Below are positions 46,511-56,009 of a stretch of DNA of 64,000 nt, piece after piece (position 1 is the first letter of the stretch; every line of letters starts with the position of its first letter). The notes under the pieces are model-generated. The model was not told where the DNA came from and did not search any database. It saw only the letters and a program-made list of their open reading frames with translations. Both the position numbers and the translations under genes were made by a program. The DNA comes from Exilibacterium tricleocarpae (GTDB taxonomy: Bacteria; Pseudomonadota; Gammaproteobacteria; Pseudomonadales; Cellvibrionaceae), in the NCBI RefSeq assembly GCF_007004655.1, contig NZ_ML660089.1, forward strand, positions 248,001-312,000, given 5' to 3'.

Positions 46511-48925
46511 ATGAGCATCGATTTATCTCAATTTCACCAGGTGTTTTTCGAAGAGAGCTTCGAGGGACTCGAAGAGATGGAGTCCTGCCTGATGGAACTG
46601 GACCCCAGTGCTGTCGATGGCGAGGTGATCAACAGCATTTTCCGGGCAGCACACTCCATCAAAGGCGGTAGTGCCACCTTTGGTTTCGACGTAGTGGCGG
46701 ATTTTACCCATGTGCTGGAGACTTTGCTGGATGAAATCCGGGCGGAAACCCGTGGTATCAGCCAGGATGATGTCGACTTGTTTCTGCGCGCCGTGGACTG
46801 CCTGCGGGAACTGCTGAGCCAACTGCAGCAGGGTGAGCAACCGGACACCGAGGTCGCGCAGGAATTGAAGGCTGCCTTCGAAAAGATTCTGCGCGAGGGC
46901 GGCGACACAACCACTGCGGTAGCAACCGAGCCCGAACCCGACGCCGGCGAGACCGGCACGCAGTCCTGGAAAATATACTTTCGCCCGGGGACCGATACAC
47001 TGCGAACCGGCAACGAGCCGGCCCGTATGCTGCGGGAGCTGGCTGCGCTCGGACAGGCCCAAGTCACGGTGGCGGCTGAAGAAGTGCCGGGCCTGGGCGC
47101 GCTGGAGCCCGAAAGCTGTTATCTGGGCTGGCATATTTCGCTGACCGGTTCGATCGAGAAAGCCCAGATCGAAGAAGTTTTTGAATGGGTGGTGGACGAA
47201 TCGGAGATACGCATCGAGGCGCAAGCCGCGCCGGCGAGCGCTACCTGGTCGATTGCCTATCGGCCGGGCACCGATGTCTTGCGCACCGGCAATGAACCGG
47301 CGCGTATGTTTCGCGAGCTGGCGGCACTGGGTGACCTGACGGTGAGCGCCGATACGGACGGGCTGCCGCAATTTTCCCAACTCGATCCGGAAAGCTCCTA
47401 CCTCGGTTGGCAGTTGACGCTGACGACTGAGGCCGATAAAAGTAGCATCGACGAGATATTCGAATGGGTTATTGATGAGTCCGATCTGACTATTGAGACC
47501 GGCGCCGAGCCGGTTTCTGCAGCCAGCACAACAGTGGCGCCCGAGTCCGAGCCCGCCGCTGCACCGGCGGCCCCGGCCCCGGTCCCGACCTCGACCCCGA
47601 CTGCAGCCAAGCCGGCCAAGTCGCCGCCTCAGGCCAAACCCAGTGGCGGTGACGGTGCCAAGAAGGCTGTGGAAACCAGCTCAATTCGTGTCGGTATCGA
47701 TAAAATTGATAATTTGATCAACATGGTGGGCGAACTGGTGATAACCCAGTCCATGCTCGGTCAACTGGGAACCGACTTCGATCTCGACCGCCTGCCCAAT
47801 TTACTGGAAGGACTCAGTCAACTCGAACATAACACTCGCGAGTTGCAAGAGAGTGTCATGCGCATCCGCATGTTGCCGATCAGTTTCGCGTTTAGCCGCT
47901 TTCCTCGCATGGTGCGCGACCTGAGCCGGCGGTTGAATAAGAAGATGGAGATCGAGCTGAAAGGTGAGCAGACGGAGTTGGATAAAACGGTAATGGAAAA
48001 AATCGGTGATCCGCTGGTGCATCTGGTGAGAAATGCGGTGGATCACGGCATTGAGCCGCCCGAGAAACGTCTCGCTGCCGGCAAGCAGGAAGAAGGTAAG
48101 ATCACACTCAATGCCTACCACCAGGGTGGCAATGTGGTGATCGAGATCATCGATGACGGCCGCGGGCTCGACCGCGACAGTATTCTTGCCAAGGCTGTCG
48201 AGAAGGAGTTGGTCACCGAACGCGATGCCGGGCAGTTGAGCGACGAGCAGGTGTATGACCTGATTTTTCACCCGGGTTTCTCTACCGCTAAAGAAGTCAG
48301 TGATGTCTCCGGACGCGGTGTCGGTATGGACGTGGTGAAACGCAACATTCTGGCGTTGAACGGTTCTGTAGAGATTACCTCCACGGCCGGGCAGGGCTCC
48401 AAGATTACCATTCGTTTGCCCCTGACGCTGGCTATCCTCGACGGGCAGTTGGTCAGGGTGGGTTCTCACACTTACATATTTCCCCTGGTATCGATTATTG
48501 AATCCCTGCAGTGCGATTCCAGCCTGGTCAACCAGGTGGCGGGCGGTTGTGATGTTTTTCAATTGCGCAATGAATATGTGCCGATAATCCGCTTGTTTGA
48601 TGTGTTTTCCATCGAGCCGGACAGTCGCAATCTCGGTGAATCACTGATGGTCGTGGTCGAGTGCGACGGCGAGAAAGTCGGAGTGGTGATTGACGATCTG
48701 ATGGCTCAGCAGCAAGTGGTGATCAAGAGCCTGGAGCAGAATTATCAAAAAGTGGAGGGCATTTCAGGGGCCACCATACTGGGCGACGGCACTGTTGCCC
48801 TGATACTCGATATTCCGGGTATCGTAAAAATTGCAGGGGTGCGTCACTTGACGGACAACCAGGTCACGAGCCTGGCCCGCTCTCACTCTAATTCAGAATT
48901 GATGGCGCTATCCGCCAGTGCTTAA
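46511..48925 (+). CDS. cheA: chemotaxis histidine kinase CheA with duplicated internal domain
   Basis: 804 residues. P1 Hpt domain with phosphorylated His48 in FRAAHSIKGGSATFG. Two copies of an about 84-residue domain follow (153-236 and 246-329), each beginning with RPGTD, LRTGNEPARM and ending with FEWV(V/I)DES. A Pro/Ala-rich linker leads to the dimerisation P3, the ATPase P4 (HLVRNAVDHGIEPPEKR, DDGRGLD, GRGVGMDVV) and the C-terminal CheW-like P5. The duplicated domain takes the place of the usual P2, which suggests it docks CheY or CheB; this is inference. It is followed by cheW after 20 bases. Confidence 0.95.
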   Translation: MSIDLSQFHQVFFEESFEGLEEMESCLMELDPSAVDGEVINSIFRAAHSIKGGSATFGFDVVADFTHVLETLLDEIRAETRGISQDDVDLFLRAVDCLRELLSQLQQGEQPDTEVAQELKAAFEKILREGGDTTTAVATEPEPDAGETGTQSWKIYFRPGTDTLRTGNEPARMLRELAALGQAQVTVAAEEVPGLGALEPESCYLGWHISLTGSIEKAQIEEVFEWVVDESEIRIEAQAAPASATWSIAYRPGTDVLRTGNEPARMFRELAALGDLTVSADTDGLPQFSQLDPESSYLGWQLTLTTEADKSSIDEIFEWVIDESDLTIETGAEPVSAASTTVAPESEPAAAPAAPAPVPTSTPTAAKPAKSPPQAKPSGGDGAKKAVETSSIRVGIDKIDNLINMVGELVITQSMLGQLGTDFDLDRLPNLLEGLSQLEHNTRELQESVMRIRMLPISFAFSRFPRMVRDLSRRLNKKMEIELKGEQTELDKTVMEKIGDPLVHLVRNAVDHGIEPPEKRLAAGKQEEGKITLNAYHQGGNVVIEIIDDGRGLDRDSILAKAVEKELVTERDAGQLSDEQVYDLIFHPGFSTAKEVSDVSGRGVGMDVVKRNILALNGSVEITSTAGQGSKITIRLPLTLAILDGQLVRVGSHTYIFPLVSIIESLQCDSSLVNQVAGGCDVFQLRNEYVPIIRLFDVFSIEPDSRNLGESLMVVVECDGEKVGVVIDDLMAQQQVVIKSLEQNYQKVEGISGATILGDGTVALILDIPGIVKIAGVRHLTDNQVTSLARSHSNSELMALSASA

Positions 48926-48945
48926 ACAGCGAACGGGAGTTCTTT

Positions 48946-49524
48946 ATGCAAGCGGTAAATGTAGGGGCGACTGACGAGAACGACCAACTGCCCGCCGAGC
49001 AGCATCAGGGTGACGTGGTGGAGGACGGCGACCAGTACCTGACGTTTATTATGGCCCATGAAGAATACGGTGTGGATATTCTGTGTGTGCAGGAAATTCG
49101 CGGTTGGGAGGCTGCGACGCCGATCCCCAATGCGCCTTCCCATATCAAGGGGGTCATCAACCTGCGCGGCACCATAGTGCCGATTGTCGATCTGCGCCAG
49201 TGTTTTGGCCTGGAGGCAATCGAGTATACCGCGGTTACCGTGGTCATTGTGCTGAAGGTGGAAACGGAAAAAGGCAGCCGTATTATGGGTATCGTGGTGG
49301 ATGCGGTGTCGGATGTCTACTCCCTGGCCGCCGCGGAGATGAAGTCCGCACCGGACCTCGGCGACGCGGTTAACACCGACTATATTCGCGGTCTGGTTAA
49401 TGTCGACGGCAAAATGGTTATTCTGCTGGAGATTGATCGGTTGCTGAGTATGGATGACATTCCCAATCTGGCGGAAGTGTCGCGCCAGGTATTGTCCGGG
49501 GCAGCGGATGCTGAGGCACAGTAG
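48946..49524 (+). CDS. cheW: chemotaxis coupling protein CheW
   Basis: A 192-residue CheW-domain protein. Motifs are QYLTFIMAHEEYGVDILCVQ, HIKGVINLRGTIVPIVDLRQ and GIVVDAVSDVYSL. It links CheA to the chemoreceptor. The first 25 residues (acidic, GATDENDQLPAEQHQGD) are an extra tail. It lies between cheA and the chemoreceptor gene. Confidence 0.95.
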   Translation: MQAVNVGATDENDQLPAEQHQGDVVEDGDQYLTFIMAHEEYGVDILCVQEIRGWEAATPIPNAPSHIKGVINLRGTIVPIVDLRQCFGLEAIEYTAVTVVIVLKVETEKGSRIMGIVVDAVSDVYSLAAAEMKSAPDLGDAVNTDYIRGLVNVDGKMVILLEIDRLLSMDDIPNLAEVSRQVLSGAADAEAQ

Positions 49525-49581
49525 TGAAAATTACAATCGGTAATCTATTCTTGTTTTGTTAATACTTTGTTGAGGTTGATC

Positions 49582-52500
49582 ATGGAATCGCTAAATAACA
49601 TGAACGTCGAGCGCAAACTATACCTGGCTGTCGGGTTGCCGGTGGCGGCCCTGGTGGTTCTGCTGCTTTACCTCGCGACTGCAGCGCAGATTGCCATGAC
49701 AGTGCCGTTTGCGGTGGCCCTGATGGGTGCCCTGGCCGGTCTTTTTATCGCCTACCAGGCATCGGCGGCCTTGAGCGGGGCGGGGATGGGCGAAGCCGTT
49801 GCGGAACAGTTAAAGAACGCCAACCTGTCGAATGCACTGAAAGTATGCCAGGCCAATGTCATGTTAGCCGACAATAACATGACCATTGTCTATATGAACG
49901 ACCAGGTTAAATCGATGCTCAGGGACCGGGAGCGGGAACTTCAGGGTGAACTGAGAGACTTCCGGGTAAACGATCTGATCGGTAAATGCGTGGATGACTT
50001 CCACCAAAACCCCTCCCACCAGCGGGGCATGATCGGCAGGTTGTCCGAACCTTACAATACGGACCTGAAAGTTGCCGGTCTAACCTTTGGACTTACAGCG
50101 ACACCCTGGTTTGACTTGTCCGGTGAGCGGGTCGGCACTGTCATCGAGTGGGAAGACAAAACCGAACGGCTGGCAAAGGAAGAAGAGGAACAGCGCAGTG
50201 CCGCGGCGAACCTGCGCATTAAACAGGCGCTGGACGTTTGCGATACCAGTGTGATGATGGCCGACGATGATCTGAATATCATTTACCTGAACGAAGCTGT
50301 GAAGAAGATGTTGCGCAACCGCGAGCAGGAGATACGTTCCGAGTTGCCGACCTTCGATGTCAGTTCTCTGATGGGCTACAACGTTGATAATTTCCACAAA
50401 AATCCTGCCCACCAACGCAATATGCTGAAAGGGTTGCGGGAGCCTTACAAAACTGACCTGCAGTTGGCGAGCCTTACATTCAACCTCATCGCGACGCCTC
50501 TGTTCGATGAACAAGGCCAGCGTTTGGGCACTGTGGTCGAATGGGTTGACAAGACCGACCAGCTTGCCAGGGAACGCGAAGAACAGCGCATTGCGGCAGA
50601 AAATCTGCGTATTAAACAGGCGCTGGATGTTTGCGACACCAGCGTGATGATGGCCGACGACGACCTCAATATTATTTACCTGAACAAGGCCGTGGTAGAG
50701 ATGCTGCGCAACCGCGAGCAGCAGATTCGCACCCAGTTGCCCAATTTCGATGTCAACTCTCTGCTCGGCTTCAACGTCGACGGTTTTCATAAAAACCCGT
50801 CGCATCAGCGCAATATGCTCAGAGACCTGCGAGACGCCTACATGACCGACCTGCCATTGGCTGGTCTTACCTTCGGCCTGATCGCGACGCCGCTGTTCGA
50901 CGAGCAGGGCCGGCGTTTGGGCACCGTGGTGGAATGGGTTGACAAAACGGACCGACTCGCCAGGGAGAATGAAGAACAGCGCGTCGCGGCAGAAAACCTG
51001 CGTATAAAACAGGCATTGGATGTCTGCGATACCAGCGTGATGATGGCCGACAACGACCTCAATATTATTTACATGAACAAGGCCGTGGTAGACATGTTGC
51101 GCAACCGCGAACAGCAGATTCGCACTCAATTGCCCAATTTTGATGTCAATTCCCTGCTGGGTTTCAACGTCGACGGCTTTCACAAAAACCCGTCACACCA
51201 GCGCAATATGCTCAGGGACCTGAAAGACACCTATATGACCGACCTGCCATTGGCCGGCCTTACCTTCGGATTGATTGCAACGCCGTTATTTGATGAAGAA
51301 GGTACGCGCCTGGGGACGGTTGTGGAGTGGAACGATAAGACCGATCGCCTGGCCAGGGAAAAAGAGGAACAGGAACTTTCTGCCTCCAATGCCCGGGTCA
51401 AGCAGGCGCTGGACAATGTGTCGGCCAATGTCATGATTGCCGATAACGACTTCAATATCATTTACCTGAATGAATCCGTGGCAGGCATGATGCGCGCCGC
51501 CGAAAGCGATATCCGCAAACAGCTGACGGGATTTGACGCCGGCAAACTGATTGGCGCCAACGTCGACATCTTCCACAAAAACCCCGCTCACCAGCGTTCC
51601 ATGGTCGGTGCCATGAGCAGCACCTATCGCGGTGAAATCGAGGTGGGTGGCAGGACCTTCTCGCTGATAGCCAACCCCATTGTCGTCGAGGGTGATCGCA
51701 TAGGTACGGTGGTCGAATGGAATGATCGCACCGCGGAGGTGGTTATCGAACACGAAATCGACGCCGTGGTTGAAGCGGCCGGTGCCGGCGACTTTACCCG
51801 GCAGATATCCATGGAAGGTAAGGAGGGCTTCTTCAAGAACCTCAGCACCGGTCTGAATACCCTGGTCAGCACCATCGAAGTGGCGATGAATGATGTGTTG
51901 CGGATGCTCGGTGCCATGGCCAAGGGCGATTTGTCCGAGCGCATTACCCGCGATTACCAGGGGTCCTTCGGGCAGTTGAAAAATGATGCCAACGACACCG
52001 CCAACAAGTTGACCGAAGTCATCGGCAATATCCGCGGTTCGGCAACGGCGATCACATCGGCCGCCAGTGAAATTGCCCAGGGTAATGCCGACCTCAGTCA
52101 GCGCACCGAGGAGCAGGCCTCTTCGCTGGAGGAGACGGCCTCGAGCATGGAGCAGATGACATCAGCAGTCAAACAAAGCGCTGAAAATGCCTCCCAGGCC
52201 AACGGTCTGGCAAGCGATGCGCAGCAAAAAGCGAAGGAAGGCGGCGAAGTCGTCAGCCGGGCGGTTTCCGCCATGGACGAGATCAACGCCGCCAGTAAAA
52301 AGATCAGCGACATTATTGGTGTGATTGACGAAATCGCCTTCCAGACCAACCTGCTCGCCCTGAACGCCGCGGTCGAGGCCGCCCGCGCCGGAGAGCAGGG
52401 CAGGGGCTTTGCGGTGGTCGCCGGCGAAGTGCGCAACCTGGCGCAACGTTCGGCGGGCGCAGCCAAAGAAATCAAGGATTTGATTCGCGACAGCGTGAAT

Positions 52501-52911
52501 AAGGTGGATGACGGCACGCAACTGGTGAACCAGTCCGGCGAGACGCTGCAGGAGATAGTGGCAGCGGTGGAGAAGGTGAGCAATATGATGCGCGAGATCA
52601 GCGATGCGGCGCAGGAGCAGACCTCGGGTATCGAGCAGGTCAATACCGCGGTTTCGCAGATGGACGAGATGACTCAACAAAATGCCGCCCTGGTGGAGGA
52701 GGCGTCGGCCGCCGGCGAGTCCATGGCCGAGCAGGCGCGCAGCATGAGCGGCATGATGGACTTCTTTACCGTGGATGAAAATATGGTGACCGACGCTGCC
52801 AAACCCTCGCTGCATGTCGTCAATCAGCCGAGCAGCAAACCGTCTCGCGCCGCAGGACAGGGTCATCAACCCGCTGCCGGCGGCGGTGATGATGAATGGG
52901 AGGATTTCTAA
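49582..52911 (+). CDS. methyl-accepting chemotaxis protein with five tandem PAS domains
   Basis: 1109 residues. Two closely spaced transmembrane segments (about 15-34 and 39-58) leave almost no periplasmic part, so sensing is cytoplasmic. Five PAS domains follow at a 131-residue period (80-210, 211-341, 342-472, 473-603, 604-730), with shared DVCDTSVMMADD-type and NPSHQRNML motifs. A HAMP region (about 735-800) and the MA signalling domain (hairpin EIAFQTNLLALNAAVEAARA) come next. The C-terminal EWEDF is a CheR-docking pentapeptide, fitting the cheR downstream. The ATG at 49582 has TGAGG six bases upstream and is preferred to a TTG at 49567. The PAS type resembles Aer-like energy sensors, but no cofactor can be assigned from the sequence. 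Confidence 0.93.
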   Translation: MESLNNMNVERKLYLAVGLPVAALVVLLLYLATAAQIAMTVPFAVALMGALAGLFIAYQASAALSGAGMGEAVAEQLKNANLSNALKVCQANVMLADNNMTIVYMNDQVKSMLRDRERELQGELRDFRVNDLIGKCVDDFHQNPSHQRGMIGRLSEPYNTDLKVAGLTFGLTATPWFDLSGERVGTVIEWEDKTERLAKEEEEQRSAAANLRIKQALDVCDTSVMMADDDLNIIYLNEAVKKMLRNREQEIRSELPTFDVSSLMGYNVDNFHKNPAHQRNMLKGLREPYKTDLQLASLTFNLIATPLFDEQGQRLGTVVEWVDKTDQLAREREEQRIAAENLRIKQALDVCDTSVMMADDDLNIIYLNKAVVEMLRNREQQIRTQLPNFDVNSLLGFNVDGFHKNPSHQRNMLRDLRDAYMTDLPLAGLTFGLIATPLFDEQGRRLGTVVEWVDKTDRLARENEEQRVAAENLRIKQALDVCDTSVMMADNDLNIIYMNKAVVDMLRNREQQIRTQLPNFDVNSLLGFNVDGFHKNPSHQRNMLRDLKDTYMTDLPLAGLTFGLIATPLFDEEGTRLGTVVEWNDKTDRLAREKEEQELSASNARVKQALDNVSANVMIADNDFNIIYLNESVAGMMRAAESDIRKQLTGFDAGKLIGANVDIFHKNPAHQRSMVGAMSSTYRGEIEVGGRTFSLIANPIVVEGDRIGTVVEWNDRTAEVVIEHEIDAVVEAAGAGDFTRQISMEGKEGFFKNLSTGLNTLVSTIEVAMNDVLRMLGAMAKGDLSERITRDYQGSFGQLKNDANDTANKLTEVIGNIRGSATAITSAASEIAQGNADLSQRTEEQASSLEETASSMEQMTSAVKQSAENASQANGLASDAQQKAKEGGEVVSRAVSAMDEINAASKKISDIIGVIDEIAFQTNLLALNAAVEAARAGEQGRGFAVVAGEVRNLAQRSAGAAKEIKDLIRDSVNKVDDGTQLVNQSGETLQEIVAAVEKVSNMMREISDAAQEQTSGIEQVNTAVSQMDEMTQQNAALVEEASAAGESMAEQARSMSGMMDFFTVDENMVTDAAKPSLHVVNQPSSKPSRAAGQGHQPAAGGGDDEWEDF
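50212..51390 (+). repeat. three near-identical 393-bp repeats coding PAS domains 2-4 of the chemoreceptor
   Basis: Units start at 50212, 50605 and 50998, exactly 393 bases apart. A fourth, more diverged unit begins at 51391 and a first at about 49819. Units 3 and 4 are the most alike, with long identical protein stretches such as NFDVNSLLGFNVDGFHKNPS. The pattern indicates recent tandem duplication, with possible recombination among units. Confidence 0.93.
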
Positions 52912-53102
52912 CCACCCGCATGTTCCGGTGGACGGGCTGCGGCGAACCGGGCCTGTCCGCACTTTATCGCCGTGTCACCGCAGCGACCCTTTTAGGCGCG
53001 TTTGAAACCGGGGCGGTCGGCACCACAGCCTTCATCAACAATCCGACCACAGAGGATACCGGTAACTTGGGTGCAGACAGTTATTTAAATCGCGAATTTC
53101 CG

Positions 53103-53903
53103 ATGAGCGACAAAAACTTTGCCGATATCAAACAGATCGCTTATCGGCAGACCGGCATCACCCTGACGGATCACAAGAAAAACATGATCTACGGCCGCCT
53201 CGCCCGGCGCCTGCGCAGTCTCGGTTTAAAGAATTTCAACCAGTACTGTGAACTCATCGCCGAGTCGGGCAACCAGGAGATGGGTGACTTTGTCAACTCC
53301 ATTACCACCAATCTCACCGCGTTCTTCCGGGAAGGCCATCACTTTGAATTTCTCGAACAGGAGGTGTTCCCGGCCCTGCGTACCAAAAACCTGCCGCAAA
53401 AACGGGTGCGGATCTGGTCGGCGGGTTGTTCCACCGGTGAAGAGCCCTATTCACTCTCGATTGTGATGCAGGAGCACCTGCCGACAGCGGGGTGGGATGT
53501 GCGACTGCTGGCAACGGACCTCGACACGGAAGTGGTCGCTCATGCCCGGCGCGGCGTTTACAGCGGCGATCGCGTCGACTCGGTCTCCGAGGAGCGCCGC
53601 CAACGCTGGTTTTTAAAAGGTGGTGACGATCAGGCCAAAGTGAAACCGCAGCTACAGAAAATTATTACTTTCAAGCCGCTGAATTTACTCAACCCCTGGC
53701 CTTTTTCCGGCCCCTTCGACGTTATTTTTTGTCGCAATGTCGTGATTTACTTTGATAAGGACACCCAGAAAAAACTGTTTAATCGCTATGCGGATATCCT
53801 GGCAGACGACGGTTATCTTTTTATCGGTCATTCAGAAAGCCTGCATCGCGTTACCGACCGATTTCGCTCACTGGGGCGAACTATCTATCAGAAAGTAAAA
53901 TGA
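53103..53903 (+). CDS. cheR: chemotaxis protein methyltransferase CheR
   Basis: 266 residues. SAM-dependent methylation of chemoreceptor Glu residues. The N-terminal helical domain shows QTGITLTDHKKNMIYGRLAR and LTAFFREGHHFEFL. The SAM site is RIWSAGCSTGEEPYSLSI, with FDVIFCRNVVIYFDK further on. The ATG at 53103 gives the normal N-terminus; the frame is open further up but that stretch has no CheR similarity. Adjacent cheD and cheB complete the adaptation set. Confidence 0.95.
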   Translation: MSDKNFADIKQIAYRQTGITLTDHKKNMIYGRLARRLRSLGLKNFNQYCELIAESGNQEMGDFVNSITTNLTAFFREGHHFEFLEQEVFPALRTKNLPQKRVRIWSAGCSTGEEPYSLSIVMQEHLPTAGWDVRLLATDLDTEVVAHARRGVYSGDRVDSVSEERRQRWFLKGGDDQAKVKPQLQKIITFKPLNLLNPWPFSGPFDVIFCRNVVIYFDKDTQKKLFNRYADILADDGYLFIGHSESLHRVTDRFRSLGRTIYQKVK

Positions 53904-53922
53904 GAGAACGTAAAGGTATTTC

Positions 53923-54558
53923 ATGACGTTGAACAAGCACGAGTTACCGCAGGCGATCAAAGGGTTCGAGGACGTCAGTCGTTATTGGGACCGGCAGATG
54001 AAAGTGTACGCCGCCAAAATCCTGCCAGGTGAATTCTATGTCAGCACGCACGGCGAAATGATCGTGACGGTGCTGGGCTCCTGTGTCTCTGCCTGCATCC
54101 GGGATCGGGTAATCGGTATTGGCGGCATGAACCATTTTATGTTGCCGGCCCAGGGCGAGGGCACTGACGGCTGGGGGCAGAGTCAGGTCAGTATGTCGCT
54201 GCGCTACGGCAACTGGGCGATGGAATACCTGATCAATACCATTCTCACTAACGGCGGCCGCCGGAAAAACCTCGAAGTAAAACTGTTTGGCGGCGGCAAT
54301 GTCTTGAGCAATATGACCGGTGTCGGCCAGCGCAATATCGACTTCGCCCGCCACTATGTAAAAGAGGAAAGGTTGTTGGTGGATGCCCAGGACCTGGGTG
54401 ATATCTATCCGCGCAAGGTTTTGTATTTTCCCGACACCGGCGCGGTGAAGGTGAAGAAGCTGCGCAATATTCACAACAACACGGTTGAAAAGCGCGAACG
54501 CGCATACATCGAATCCATTACCGAAAAACCTGCGCAGGGCGATGTGGAGCTGTTCTGA
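53923..54558 (+). CDS. cheD: chemoreceptor glutamine deamidase CheD
   Basis: 211 residues. It has the CheD catalytic signature: Cys in VTVLGSCVSACIRD, His in GIGGMNHFMLP and the KLFGGGNVL motif. CheD deamidates receptor Gln and supports adaptation. It lies 19 bases after cheR. Confidence 0.95.
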   Translation: MTLNKHELPQAIKGFEDVSRYWDRQMKVYAAKILPGEFYVSTHGEMIVTVLGSCVSACIRDRVIGIGGMNHFMLPAQGEGTDGWGQSQVSMSLRYGNWAMEYLINTILTNGGRRKNLEVKLFGGGNVLSNMTGVGQRNIDFARHYVKEERLLVDAQDLGDIYPRKVLYFPDTGAVKVKKLRNIHNNTVEKRERAYIESITEKPAQGDVELF

Positions 54559-54587
54559 ACGCGGCCTGGCAAATCCTGGAGAGAGCT

Positions 54588-55655
54588 GTGGGTGACAAAA
54601 CGATTAAAGTACTGGTGGTGGACGACTCCGCCCTGATCCGCAAGATTCTGGTGGAGGTACTGGCCGGCGATCCGCGTATCAAGGTGGTCGGCGAGGCCCA
54701 GGACCCCTATGAGGCGCGCGCGCTGATCAAGAAGCTCAGCCCGGACGTGCTCACCCTGGATATCGAAATGCCGAAGATGAACGGTATCGCCTTTCTCAAA
54801 AACCTGATGCGCCTGCGTCCTATGCCGGTGGTGATGATCTCGACCTTGACCCAGGCCGGCGCTCCCGCCACGCTAGAGGCCTTGGAACTCGGCGCGGTGG
54901 ACTTCCTGCCCAAGCCCCAGGGTGGAGAGCAGGGGCTGGCCGAATACCGGGAGACGATCATCAACAAGGTACTGCTGGCGGCCCGGGCCAATGTCCGCTA
55001 TCGCGACCCGGCGCAGCGGGCGCCCGCGCGGGCGCCGGTGCTGGAGCGCGGCGCGGCGTTACGGCCCAATTTTCTGTGTGCCATCGGGGCCTCCACCGGC
55101 GGCACTGAGGCCATCAAGGACGTGTTGATGACACTGCCCGCCCAGTGCCCGCCGATTGTGATGGCGCAACATATTCCGGAAGCGTTCAGCGGCTCGTTTT
55201 CCCGGCGGCTGGACGCTAATTGTGCGATGGCGGTATTTGAGGCGGAGCACGATCAACCGATCCTGGCCGGCTGCGCCTATCTGGCACCGGGCCACAGCCA
55301 CTTGCAGGTGGTGAAAAAGGGAACCGGCTATGTCTGCAAACTCGATCAGGGCGACCTGGTGAACCGGCATCGGCCATCGGTGGAGGTACTCTACCGTTCG
55401 GTAATCCAGGCGGCGGGCAAAAATGCCCTGGGCGTACTGTTGACGGGGATGGGTAACGATGGCGCCCAGGGGCTCCTGGATATGCGCGAAGCCGGCTGCA
55501 CCACTATCGCCCAGGATCAAGCTACCTGCGTGGTATGGGGCATGCCCCGGGCGGCGGTGGAATTGGGGGCCGCCGAGGAGATACTGCCGCTGGACCGGGT
55601 CGGCCCGCGCATTATGCAACTATCCACCCAGACTGCGCGACGGGCCCGGGGTTAG
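54588..55655 (+). CDS. cheB: chemotaxis methylesterase/response regulator CheB
   Basis: 355 residues. The N-terminal receiver has Asp58 in VLTLDIEMPKMNG and Lys in LPKPQG. The C-terminal methylesterase has the catalytic Ser in IGASTGGTEA, the His in VMAQHIPEAFSGSF and the Asp in LLTGMGNDGAQGL. It begins at GTG preceded by GGAGAG. It is the last gene of the che block; a 354-base gap follows. Confidence 0.95.
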   Translation: MGDKTIKVLVVDDSALIRKILVEVLAGDPRIKVVGEAQDPYEARALIKKLSPDVLTLDIEMPKMNGIAFLKNLMRLRPMPVVMISTLTQAGAPATLEALELGAVDFLPKPQGGEQGLAEYRETIINKVLLAARANVRYRDPAQRAPARAPVLERGAALRPNFLCAIGASTGGTEAIKDVLMTLPAQCPPIVMAQHIPEAFSGSFSRRLDANCAMAVFEAEHDQPILAGCAYLAPGHSHLQVVKKGTGYVCKLDQGDLVNRHRPSVEVLYRSVIQAAGKNALGVLLTGMGNDGAQGLLDMREAGCTTIAQDQATCVVWGMPRAAVELGAAEEILPLDRVGPRIMQLSTQTARRARG

Positions 55656-56009
55656 CGCTTCTCATTACCGGTAGCGGCCGGTATCGGTGCGGCGATGGAC
55701 GCGCGTTTAATATGGTCTATATTTACTGGCAGGCGTGAAGGGTACTCACGCGAGGAAAAACCGTGCTACTCTACGGCGCTCGCGGGCAGTCGCCCCCGGC
55801 CGGGATGAGTGGGTGGATGAGTGGATAAAGGGCTGGACGGCAGGGGCCGGCACCAGGTAGCGACGATCGATACCGGCAGCAAGACCGGGCGACAGGATCG
55901 GGGCCGGCCGGTCAGCGTGTATAAACATCCGCCGCAAGATGGTTTAGACTCTCTCCCGGATGCAGTACTTACAAGACCGTTAAACGTGAAACCTTAATAG
56001 AGGTAGGCT
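55656..56009. other. 354-base gap between cheB and the HsbA-like gene
   Basis: GC-rich, with a six-bp inverted repeat TACCGG/CCGGTA near 55670-55687. I see no sigma-54 or sigma-28 site and no gene-like frame. It presumably contains the promoter of the hsbA-hsbR-hptB unit, with the ribosome-binding site AGAGGT directly before its first ATG. Confidence 0.45.

Noticed and set aside
52896-53102. Upstream extension of cheR by 69 codons
   Set aside because: The sequence has no CheR similarity, and the normal CheR N-terminus begins at the ATG at 53103.
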